Source of the DNA: Bacteroides sp.
GTDB taxonomy: Bacteria > Bacteroidota > Bacteroidia > Bacteroidales > Bacteroidaceae
Length of the DNA: 64,000 nt
Assembly: GCA_021203515.1 (NCBI GenBank)
Contig: JAJQAY010000085.1
Span: 18,807-82,806, forward strand
Direction: 5' to 3'
Below are positions 53,189 to 62,347 of the stretch, in pieces; position 1 is the stretch's first letter; the number at the start of each line of letters is the position of its first letter. Below the pieces are notes generated by a model. It saw nothing but the letters and a program-made list of their open reading frames with translations, was not told the origin of the DNA and made no database searches. The translations under genes were made by a program, and so were the position numbers.

Positions 53189-55336
53189 ATGGCTAAGAAG
53201 AAAGAAAAGAAAGCCGGCAAGCGCATGAAAAAGAAAGAACTTGTTGCCGCACTTATGGAGTTTTTCCACACAAAAACCGATGAAGTACTGTCCCTGAAAT
53301 ACATTTTTGAACAACTGCATCTGACGACTCATCCCCTGAAAATGCTGTGTATGGATATTCTGTCCGAGCTGTCGGACGATGATTACATCACGGAAGTAGA
53401 TAAGCATAAATATAAGCTGAACAATCACGGTGTAGAGATGGCCGGCACTTTCCAACGCAAAAGCAACGGAAAGAATTCCTTCATCTCCGAAGGTGGCGGC
53501 GACCCGATATTCATTGCCGAACGAAACTCGGCACATGCCATGAACAAAGACAAGGTGCGCATCGCATTCTATGCCAAACGTCGCGGGCGTGAAGCCGAAG
53601 GAGAAGTTATCGAAATCCTAGAACGCGCCAACGACACCTTTGTAGGTACGCTGGAAGTAGCCAAGTCGTATGCCTTCCTCGTTACGGAAAACCGTACTCT
53701 TGCCAACGACATCTTTATCCCCAAAGAGAAACTGAAAGGTGGAAAAACAGGAGACAAAGCCATCGTAAAAGTAGTGGAATGGCCGGATAAAGCCAAGAAC
53801 CCTATCGGTCAAGTCATTGATATTCTAGGCAAAACAGGTGACAATACGACCGAGATGCATGCCATCCTTGCTGAGTTCGGTCTGCCTTATGTATATCCTG
53901 CCGCCGTAGAGAAAGCGGCCGACAAGACACCTGCCGAAATACCAGCCGAGGAAATCGCCAAACGCGAAGATTTCCGCAAGGTAACTACTTTTACCATAGA
54001 CCCCAAGGATGCCAAGGACTTTGACGATGCCCTGTCCATCCGCAAGCTGAAAGAAGGACTTTGGGAAGTGGGCGTACATATTGCCGACGTGACGCACTAC
54101 GTCACCGAAGGCGGCATCATCGACAAAGAAGCCGAGAAACGCGCCACTTCCGTTTACCTGGTAGACCGCACCATTCCCATGCTGCCCGAACGCCTATGTA
54201 ACTTCATCTGTTCGCTGCGACCCAACGAAGAGAAACTTGCCTATTCCGCCATCTTCGAAATGACGGAGAAAGGGGAGGTAAAGAACTCACGCATCGTACA
54301 CACAGTCATCGAGTCCGACCGTCGTTTCACTTATGAAGAAGCCCAGCAAATCATCGAAACAAAAGAGGGGGAATATAAGGAAGAGATACTCCAATTGGAT
54401 AAGTTGGCTAAGATATTGCGTGAGAAACGTTTTGCATCCGGTGCCATCAACTTCGACCGCTACGAGGTGAAGTTCGAAATTGACGCAAAGGGCAAGCCTA
54501 TCAGTGTTTACTTCAAGGAGTCTAAAGACGCCAACAAACTGGTGGAAGAATTCATGCTGCTTGCCAACCGTACCGTGGCCGAAAAGATAGGGAAAGTGCC
54601 TAAGAGCAAGAAAGCGAAAGTATTCCCTTATCGTATCCACGACCTTCCCGACCCGGAAAAGCTAGATAACCTGGCACAGTTCATTGCCCGCTTCGGATAC
54701 AAGCTGCGCACCAGCGGAACAAAAACAGATGTATCGAAGTCCATCAACCACCTGCTGGATGATATTCATGGCAAGAAAGAGGAAAATCTTATCGAAACTG
54801 TCTCCATCCGCGCCATGCAGAAAGCACGCTATTCCGTGCACAACATCGGGCACTACGGACTGGCCTTCGATTACTACACCCACTTCACTTCGCCCATCCG
54901 CCGCTATCCGGACATGATGGTGCACCGCCTGCTCACCAAATATCTGGATTTGGGCGGACGCAGCGTTTCCGAACAGAAATATGAAGCTCTCTGCGAACAC
55001 TCCAGCAACATGGAACAGACTGCCGCCAGTGCGGAATGCGCTTCCATCAAGTACAAGCAGGTGGAATATATGACGGAACGCCTGGGGCAAACCTACGACG
55101 GCGTTATCTCCGGCGTAACGGAATGGGGACTTTACGTAGAACTGAACGAGAACAAATGCGAAGGTATGATACCTATCCGCGACCTTGATGATGATTACTA
55201 CGAATTTGACGAAAAGAACTATTGCCTGCGCGGACGCCGGAAGAAACGCACTTACAGTCTGGGCGATGCCATCACCATCAAGGCGGCGCGTGCCAATCTG
55301 GAGAAAAAGCAATTGGACTTTGCGCTGATAGAATAA
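53189..55336 (+). CDS. rnr: Ribonuclease R
   Basis: A 715-residue 3'-5' exoribonuclease of the RNase II/R family. It has a basic N-terminus with a winged-helix segment, two cold-shock domains (NTFVGTLEVAKSYAFLV...DIFIPKEKL), and the RNB catalytic domain with TIDPKDAKDFDDALSI (the Asp cluster), VGVHIADVTHYV, YLVDRTIPMLPERLCN and AFDYYTHFTSPIRRYPDMMVHR. A C-terminal S1 domain follows (YDGVISGVTEWGLYVELNENKCEGMI). It degrades structured RNA and takes part in RNA quality control. The gene is single, preceded by a spacer shared with the divergent CDF operon. Confidence 0.95.
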   Translation: MAKKKEKKAGKRMKKKELVAALMEFFHTKTDEVLSLKYIFEQLHLTTHPLKMLCMDILSELSDDDYITEVDKHKYKLNNHGVEMAGTFQRKSNGKNSFISEGGGDPIFIAERNSAHAMNKDKVRIAFYAKRRGREAEGEVIEILERANDTFVGTLEVAKSYAFLVTENRTLANDIFIPKEKLKGGKTGDKAIVKVVEWPDKAKNPIGQVIDILGKTGDNTTEMHAILAEFGLPYVYPAAVEKAADKTPAEIPAEEIAKREDFRKVTTFTIDPKDAKDFDDALSIRKLKEGLWEVGVHIADVTHYVTEGGIIDKEAEKRATSVYLVDRTIPMLPERLCNFICSLRPNEEKLAYSAIFEMTEKGEVKNSRIVHTVIESDRRFTYEEAQQIIETKEGEYKEEILQLDKLAKILREKRFASGAINFDRYEVKFEIDAKGKPISVYFKESKDANKLVEEFMLLANRTVAEKIGKVPKSKKAKVFPYRIHDLPDPEKLDNLAQFIARFGYKLRTSGTKTDVSKSINHLLDDIHGKKEENLIETVSIRAMQKARYSVHNIGHYGLAFDYYTHFTSPIRRYPDMMVHRLLTKYLDLGGRSVSEQKYEALCEHSSNMEQTAASAECASIKYKQVEYMTERLGQTYDGVISGVTEWGLYVELNENKCEGMIPIRDLDDDYYEFDEKNYCLRGRRKKRTYSLGDAITIKAARANLEKKQLDFALIE

Positions 55337-55368
55337 ACTATTATTACTATCACCCAAACAAGACATCC

Positions 55369-55450
55369 CGTTCCCCGGTGAGAAACGATCCTTTCCCCAC
55401 CGGGGAACGACCTCTTCCTCACCGGGGAACGAGCCGTTTCTCACCGAGGG
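55369..55450. repeat. Tandem ~22-bp dyad repeats after rnr
   Basis: Three to four units of about 22 bases repeat a CCGGGGAACGA...TTTCTCA pattern. The units resemble those after frdB (31471-31582). Confidence 0.65.
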
Positions 55451-55531
55451 AAAAACAGCATCTATAAGCATTTATCAATCAACACTTTATCAGAAAGACA
55501 TTTATACATCCTATTGTAAGCTTTTATACTC

Positions 55532-56010
55532 ATGAAAACAATTACAATCACAGACCCCACACAAATAGAAGACATTATCCGTAAATGCCCTTATTGTACG
55601 GTAGGCATCACGGATTTTGAAGGAAATCCCTACGTAATACCCATGAATTTTGCCTGGAAAGACGGAACCATTTATCTGCATTCCGGTCCGGAAGGCAACA
55701 AAGTGGAAATGGTGAAGCGGCATCCGCAAGTCTGCATCAACTTCTGCGAAGGACACGAACTGGTTATATGTACCGACAGATAGCATGTAGCTACAGCATG
55801 AAATCGCGCAGCATCCTCTGCCGGGGAAAAGTCCGCTTCATCGAAGATATGGACGAAAAGCGCCAAATACTCGACATGCTGATGAAGCAATACACGGGAA
55901 ACGAATGCAGATACGCCGACCCTGCCGTGCGCAACGTGATGATATGGGAAGTGAAGGTGGAGGAAATGACATGTAAATCATTCGGACTAAGACCGAGCGA
56001 AGTCCTATAA
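55532..56010 (+). pseudogene. Pyridoxamine 5'-phosphate oxidase family protein, frameshifted
   Basis: Two frames give about 159 residues. The split-barrel flavin-binding fold is seen in CPYCTVGITDFEGNPYVIPMNFAWKDGTIYLHSGPEGNKVEMVKRHPQVCINF and, in the second frame, IACSYSMKSRSILCRGKVRFIEDMDEKRQIL. The end is WEVKVEEMTCKSFGLRPSE. One base is missing near 55775 (GACAGATAG in place of GA-x-CAGATA). Small proteins of this kind bind FMN and often act in redox defence or antibiotic modification (Nim-like). The actual reaction here is unknown. Confidence 0.82.
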
Positions 56011-56081
56011 AAAAGAAGAAGAAACTTACTTTATCCTAAAAAAATTCTGCTATATTGAGCATTAATCTAAATATCTAATGC

Positions 56082-57863
56082 TTGATTCAGAATGTTGAAC
56101 CCTTATTACCTCTTGTCGTCGAACGTCCTGTTCATCCCTTATCTTTTGCCGGAATAGGGAAGAGTATCCTATGTCTTATCATTTTCTCCCTGACATTCAA
56201 CATTGTACTGGCAGAAAACAATAAGATAGTGGTGGCAAAAACAGTGGATGAGATGCGCTCGGAATTTCAAAGAAATCCTGATAAAAAAGACATAGTAAAC
56301 AAAGTTGTCGTCTATATCTCCAATTTAGGGAAATGGGTGGACGAAGACTCTATATACTGCAAGACAAAGAAAAAACTGATAGACTCTCTGGAAAGACAAT
56401 TGGTTCAGGTGAATGATACACGCGAACAATACAACTATTGTCTCCGTCTGTTCACCGAATATGGAGATTTCAACTTTGACAAGATGTGTGCGTATGCTTC
56501 GGAATGCAGCGAACTCGCAGAGAAACTGGGAGATAGGGAACTGATTGTCAACTCTCAATTAAATCAAGCCAAAACATATACCAAAGGTGGTTTCTTCAGG
56601 GAGGCAGACAAGTGTCTGGCTGCAATAGACACCACCGGTTGCGCACTCGACACCCGTGTCCGCTTCTTAATGACCAGCCTGAACCTGGAATTTGAAGACG
56701 GCTTCTTCTTTCCGCTTAACATTCTCAAAGAGAATATCTTCTTCCATAGGATGCAAATCATCTATGAGGAATTGGAACGATTGCTGCCTCCCGACTCCAA
56801 AACGCTCTATGAAGCAAAGGCAAAAATAGCATTCCACATGAGTGAATACGATGACGGCATCCGCTATTCTTATCTGTTATTGAGCAAACTGCCGGCAGAC
56901 AGCCATGACTATGCCTATGCGATGGGAAATCTGGGTTACAACTACATGGGGAAAGGCGACTATGTGGAAGCCGCCAAATATATGGCGAACTCCGCCATAC
57001 AGGAGATACAGAGAGGCTCCAAAGAGTATCCCGCCATGCGGAAAACAGCCGAGCTGATGTACGTCTTAGGCGATATTGACAAAGCCTACAAATTCATCAA
57101 TACCTATACGCGCAATTCATTTGACTATAACTCCAAATACCGTCTTTTCGAACTTACCAAGAGCTGCCCTCGGATAGAAAAGATACTTTATCAATCCATC
57201 CAGAAGGAACAGAAACAAAAAAGCATCTTCATTACAGCACTGCTAATCATAGCGATACTGCTGGGACTGGCCATTCTTTTTGTCTTCAAGCAAAAGAAAA
57301 AGCTGTCTTTCCAGAATACGATCATCGAAAAGCAAAATCAGGTGCTGACTGATAAGAGCAAATGCATAGAAGACACCAACCATGCTTTGCTGGAAGCCCA
57401 CCACATCAAGGATATTGTGTTGGGACGGTTGATAGCCGGCAATGCCAATAGCATCATCTATGTGGAGAAGATGAGGAAAGACGTATGCAGGAAGCTGAAA
57501 ATAAAGGATTATGAAGGAATAAAGAATGCCTTTGATAATCCCCTCGACACGGACAACTCCTTCTTTCCCAATATTGATAAAGTGGTATTATCCGTCTTCC
57601 CTAATTCCATCGACCACTTCAATTCCTTGCTGAAGGAAGAATGCCGGGTCATTTTAAAGTCAAAAGACTCGCTCACTTCCGAAATCCGTATATTTGCTTT
57701 GATAAGACTGGGCATAAATAAGAATGATGATATTGCCAAATGCCTGAATTATTCGGTAAGCACCGTAAAGAGCTATAAGACTAAGATCATGAATGCCTCT
57801 TATCTGACGAATGACGAGTTTTATGACCACTTGATGCAGATAACATTCGATGAAATATCGTAG
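56082..57863 (+). CDS. DUF6377 TPR-membrane regulator (first copy)
   Basis: About 593 residues. A hydrophobic signal-like segment (SILCLIIFSLTFNIVLAE) lies near residue 29. The start is uncertain, since the track begins at a TTG and no ATG is in frame nearby. A helical, TPR-like sensor region follows (residues about 90-370), then one membrane helix (SIFITALLIIAILLGLAILFVF), a coiled coil, and a DUF6377 C-terminus ending in a LuxR-like helix-turn-helix (IFALIRLGINKNDDIAKCLNYSVSTVKSYKTKI). Such proteins are membrane-bound transcription regulators in Bacteroides, often controlling neighbouring outer-membrane systems. A second copy lies at the right edge on the other strand. Confidence 0.8.
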   Translation: MIQNVEPLLPLVVERPVHPLSFAGIGKSILCLIIFSLTFNIVLAENNKIVVAKTVDEMRSEFQRNPDKKDIVNKVVVYISNLGKWVDEDSIYCKTKKKLIDSLERQLVQVNDTREQYNYCLRLFTEYGDFNFDKMCAYASECSELAEKLGDRELIVNSQLNQAKTYTKGGFFREADKCLAAIDTTGCALDTRVRFLMTSLNLEFEDGFFFPLNILKENIFFHRMQIIYEELERLLPPDSKTLYEAKAKIAFHMSEYDDGIRYSYLLLSKLPADSHDYAYAMGNLGYNYMGKGDYVEAAKYMANSAIQEIQRGSKEYPAMRKTAELMYVLGDIDKAYKFINTYTRNSFDYNSKYRLFELTKSCPRIEKILYQSIQKEQKQKSIFITALLIIAILLGLAILFVFKQKKKLSFQNTIIEKQNQVLTDKSKCIEDTNHALLEAHHIKDIVLGRLIAGNANSIIYVEKMRKDVCRKLKIKDYEGIKNAFDNPLDTDNSFFPNIDKVVLSVFPNSIDHFNSLLKEECRVILKSKDSLTSEIRIFALIRLGINKNDDIAKCLNYSVSTVKSYKTKIMNASYLTNDEFYDHLMQITFDEIS

Positions 57864-57956
57864 GCAAGCGTATATTTTTCGTTTGCAACACAACACATAA
57901 AACACTAATAATCAGCAATTAATTCAAGTTATACCGCCCATATACTGTATATTTTT

Positions 57957-57988
57957 TTTGCAGTCTTGGTTTTTGATGCATACTTTTG
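57957..57988 (+). promoter_or_regulatory. Consensus promoter of the outer-membrane receptor gene
   Basis: TTTG at 57957-57960, a 20-base spacer, and TACTTTTG at 57981-57988 match the Bacteroides -33/-7 consensus exactly, 45 bases before the ATG at 58034. Confidence 0.72.
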
Positions 57989-58033
57989 ACAGCATCTTTA
58001 AAGATAAAGCGATAAAACTTAAATTGATTTATT

Positions 58034-60264
58034 ATGAAGAACTTAAAATTAGGATTATGCTTTTCGCTAATGGCATTATCTATGACGTCATTAGATGTCT
58101 CTGCAAAAGACAGGACATCGGGAACGATTGAGAGTGATACCTTATCGGAAAAAGGAAAGAACGATAGAGGTATCTTATTAAACGCGGCTAATGCTACTGA
58201 GGTAAGAACTGTAGAAATCGGCTTACCTATCGGAAGCCCAACTGTATTATTAAATGGTATTCCTATCATCGGTTGTGGATGGCCCAACTCTACTAGTAAC
58301 CACTGGCGCAATGAAATGTTGCTCAGCAGTTCCAGTTTGATGACTGCCCCTACCGTTGCCGTAAGTCTAGGGGAAATAGGTTATGGCGTCGACTCTCGTG
58401 CGGAAACCGGCGGAGATGTTTTTAAAGGAAAAGTGAAATACCTGAGCAATAACTTCGGAGCGCAAAACTTTGACCTGAACTTATCCGGACCTATTGCCAA
58501 GAATTGGTATTATACACTCAGTGTTTACCAGAACTTCGACCCTGGAAGTTTTGATCTACAATTTACTAACTTCGCAGACCGTACACAGTTCTATACGGGC
58601 GGCTTGACTCATGTCTTCAACAAAGGAAAGAGCGACTTCTCCGTGTACTACAAGTTCAACAACCTGTACCCGCTGACCACAGCTTCCAACTACGCTCCGT
58701 TCATATACAACGGCGATGGATCTGTTTCCGAATTGGATAACTTCAGAATCGGCCGGGATTCCTATTTCCCCGTTGACGGCAGAATGACTTACCGCGATGC
58801 ACGAACCGATGAGATAAAAGACAGAAATCTGTATGACGTAGTGAAGACACGGGTACACGAAGCGTCGGCTTTCCTTAACCATACCTTTAACGACACATGA
58901 AACTGGCATTGAGAGCCAAATTCACCACAGCCGACAATGGAGTAACCAATCAGTTGACAATGGGTGTAGTAGAGAATGCCACAGCCCCCTATGCCGACGG
59001 AAGCGGCACTTACACCGGAAACCTACAACGCAGACTTTCACAAATCGATTTATCCACCGTTAACGATTTCTTCTTCTCTTCCGAACTGAGAGGAATTTGG
59101 GGAAATCATATCTGGAGACTTGGTTTGAATGACATTTATTCACACGTAGATTACGCACGTAGCACAACACAATACTATCATGAAATAGCCCCCAACCCGA
59201 AGAAGGTTGTATATGACGGAAGGGTTTGCTCTGACTTCAACAGTAGCACAGAGTATGACAAAGGTTTCGAGAACAGACTTGCTCTCTACCTGATGGACAC
59301 ATGGAACATCGTACGCAATGTCAAAGTGGACTACGGTGTACGTTTGGAATACTTCCATCTGGACGTGAACTATATACCTAACCGTCGTTTCTCCGACTTC
59401 TACCTGGGAGCCACCTACACCGATGCGGATGGAAAGACACAGACTGTTGCCACTACCAACCACACCAAGAGTGGGTTAAATTATGACTTTACATTAGTAC
59501 CGACCTGGAGCATCACCCGTAACTTTGGTCTGACCGGTGAAATCCATTTCCTGCGCCAATACCGCCATCTGGAAGGATACTTAGGAACCGAACTTCCTTT
59601 CTATTCCTACCGTCCTTTCACACTGGGCCGTGCAGGTATATTCTACAACAATGCCTATGTTAACCTGGTATCGGCATTCACTTATGGCCGCCGTACAAAT
59701 GACTATGTCCGCCTCACCGTTATGAGCGACGATGTAAGCCAGAATACAGCAATGGTCGGTGCTTCCAGTGGTATCGAAACTATCGGATGGACAACAGACG
59801 CTATGCTCTATCCGTTCAAAGGTTTCCAATTGCACTTCATGCTGACTTTGCAGTCACCGAAATACACTGGCTACCGGTTCGAAGCATTCGGCAAGGAATA
59901 TACATTCGACGACAAGACAGCGACCCAACAGTCTAAAGTCTTGATAGAAATTGACCCGAGCTATACTTACAAGCGCTTCAATGTCTGGGCAAACTTCCGT
60001 TATTTCAGCAAGCAGTATGTCAATGTAGGCAACTCGGTTTACTTCAACGGACGCTGAGAAACTTTTGCCGGAGTGAACTACAAAGTCAACAAGTTCCTGA
60101 CACTGAATGCAAACACAGTCAACTTCTTAAATCAAAAGGGAGCTAAGGGTAGCATCTCAGGTTCCGAACTGATAACAGACGGTTCAAGATACGCCGGCAC
60201 GCTGATGGCAGGTGGCTATATCCGTCCGTTCACAGTAGAGTTTGGTGCTAAAATCAACTTTTAA
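58034..60264 (+). pseudogene. TonB-dependent-receptor-like outer-membrane protein, frameshift plus in-frame stop
   Basis: A gene of about 743 codons. A signal peptide (MKNLKLGLCFSLMALSMTSLDVSA) leads to a plug-like segment (VRTVEIGLPIGSPTVLLNGIPI), then a long beta-barrel rich in aromatic strands, ending in YIRPFTVEFGAKINF. A one-base loss near 58896 separates the first two frames, and an in-frame TGA at 60055-60057 interrupts the barrel at NGR-stop-ETFAGVNYKV, where TGG would fit. It is headed by a strong promoter and followed by a glycosidase-like gene. The ligand is unknown; a small substrate or glycan is likely. I see no SusD partner. Confidence 0.72.
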
Positions 60265-60302
60265 TTAAGTATTATATAAACATTTATTAAATCTATTAGA
60301 TT

Positions 60303-62247
60303 ATGAAAAGAAAATTTTTATCCATCCTCCTATTGGTTGTCACAATGATAGCCAATGCCGGACAAAGGCCATCCGGTGGAAACGAAACACAAACGCCGCG
60401 TGTAGACAATACCTCTCTATCTGCACCGCAAAAGGGAAGGTACAACAGCTTCAAAGTATCCATTTATGTCCGTGCTTACGAAGTTGACAAGATGAAGGAC
60501 ATACACTGGTTGGACCCTACCTGGAATATTATCTCCCAGCAGTTGGATGTTGATAAGATTTATCTGGAAACACACCGTGACTTGCTGATTGTAGACGATG
60601 CAACTCTGGAACAAGCCAAGAAGTTCTTCCACGACAGAGGCATTGAAACGGCCGGTGGTATCACTTATACTATCGATGAGTCCAATAGTTTCGAAACATT
60701 CTGCTATTCTAACCCCGAACATCGCAAGATGGTGCAGAAGATAGCTGAACACACAGCCAAGCACTTTGACGAATTTATCCTGGACGACTTCTTCTTCACC
60801 AGTTGTAAATCGGACATCGAGATAAAGGCTAAGGGTGAACAAGCCTGGACTAACTACCGCTTGAACCTGATGACAGAAGCAGGCCGTAACCTCGTGATTA
60901 GCCCTGCCAAGAAGGTGAACCCCAATGTGAAGGTTATCATCAAGTACCCCAACTGGTACGACCACTTCCAGGGATTGGGCTTCAATCTTGAAAAAGGTCC
61001 GCAGTTGTTCGACGGTGTTTGGACAGGAACCGAAACCAGAGACCCGGGTAGCAACCAGCACTTGCAGAATTACTTGAGTTACAACGTTATCCGTTACTTC
61101 CACAACTTGCGTCCGGGACACAACGGTGGTGGTTGGGTTGACTCAGATGGTATCCAAGTGGGTATGGACCGCTACGCAGAACAGCTTCATCTGACTATGT
61201 TGTCTAAGACTCCCGAAATCATTCTGTTTGCCTACAACCAATTGATTGGCGCTAACCTGCGTCCGGAACTTCGCACTCCGTGGCAAGGTCAGGGAACAAG
61301 CTTCGATTATGACACAATGACCGCCCCCTTCCAGAAGAACGGTTCCACAGTAGTTCCTACCACTATAGCACGTGCTGCCGACATATCCTTGAAACAGACA
61401 GACAAGCTGACTCAGCAATTGGGTAACCCCATCGGTATCAAGTCTTACAAGCCGTTCCACGCACTGGGTGAGGACTTCCTGCAGAACTACCTGGGTATGA
61501 TTGGTTTGCCGATGGATATGTATCCGGCTTTCCCCACCGACCAAAAGGTTGTACTGCTGACTGCTCAGGCTGCTAAAGACCCGAACATCGTAGAAAATAT
61601 CAAAAAGCAATTGCAAAGCGGACGCGACGTATTTATCACAAGCGGACTTTTTGAAGAGCATTCCCGAAAAGATTGCACAAGTATCTGAGTTGAGATGCAC
61701 AGACCTGAAGGCCTTCGTCAATGACTTCGGCAAGTACGGACAGTCCAAACGTGAGTTCATCATTCCGCAGGTTCTGTATCAGACCAACGACTGTTGGGAA
61801 ATCGTCAGCGCAGGTCGCCCCTTGACTGGTGGTGTATCCGGATACCCGATTGTGCTGCGTGCACCGTTCTCTACAGGCAACATGTATGTACTTACTATTC
61901 CCGACGATATGGGAAATCTGTACGACTATCCTGCAGCCGCATTGAACGAAATCCGCCGCCTCATGAGCAAAGACCTCGGCATCTACATCGAAGGCCCGTC
62001 AAAAGTAGGATTGTTCACCTATGACAACCAGACTTTAGTTGTAGAAAACTTCAACGACGAACCGGTTGAAATCCGCATCGTCATCGACGAGAAGAAGGCT
62101 TCCAAGCTGACAAACTTACTGGGAGGCGAAGTATTGACCCCCGTCGAGACTTTATCTCCTGAAAAGAGAGATCCTTCCGTTCGTCAGAATGCATTCAGAC
62201 TGTCTTTGTTGCCCCATTCATATAAAGGCTTCAGATACAGTAGATAG
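60303..62247 (+). pseudogene. Secreted glycosidase-like protein, frameshifted
   Basis: Two frames form about 647 residues with a signal peptide (MKRKFLSILLLVVTMIANAGQ). A TIM-barrel-like N-terminal domain (SIYVRAYEVDKMKDIHWLD...VDKIYLETHRDLLIVDD, FDEFILDDFFFTSCKSD, VKVIIKYPNWYDHFQGLGFNLEKGPQLFDGVWTGTETRDP) resembles glycoside hydrolase-like barrels; the Asp and Glu in EFILDDFFF and TGTETRD are candidate catalytic residues. A C-terminal part (FSTGNMYVLTIPDDMGNLYDYPAAALNEI) looks like a beta/Rossmann-type domain. A T-run insertion near 61646 splits it (LFEE... should read LLKSIPEK). I cannot name the family. It lies downstream of the receptor and is likely co-transcribed. Confidence 0.65.
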
Positions 62248-62312
62248 GTGTTTTTATAATATGGCATGATAGGATGGCATTCATCCATTGTATTGTGTAG
62301 ATTGAGAGGGAA

Positions 62313-62346
62313 GCAGGATTCAGATTATTATCTGGGTTCTGTTTTT
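62313..62346. terminator. Terminator between glycosidase-like and DUF6377 genes
   Basis: CAGGATTCAGAT and ATCTGGGTTCTG can pair around TATT, followed by TTTTTCTTA. It lies between convergent genes and could serve the plus strand. Confidence 0.55.
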
Positions 62347-62347
62347 C

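Noticed and set aside
54662-55471. 269-aa minus-strand ORF
   Set aside because: Shadow of rnr extended into the repeat array.
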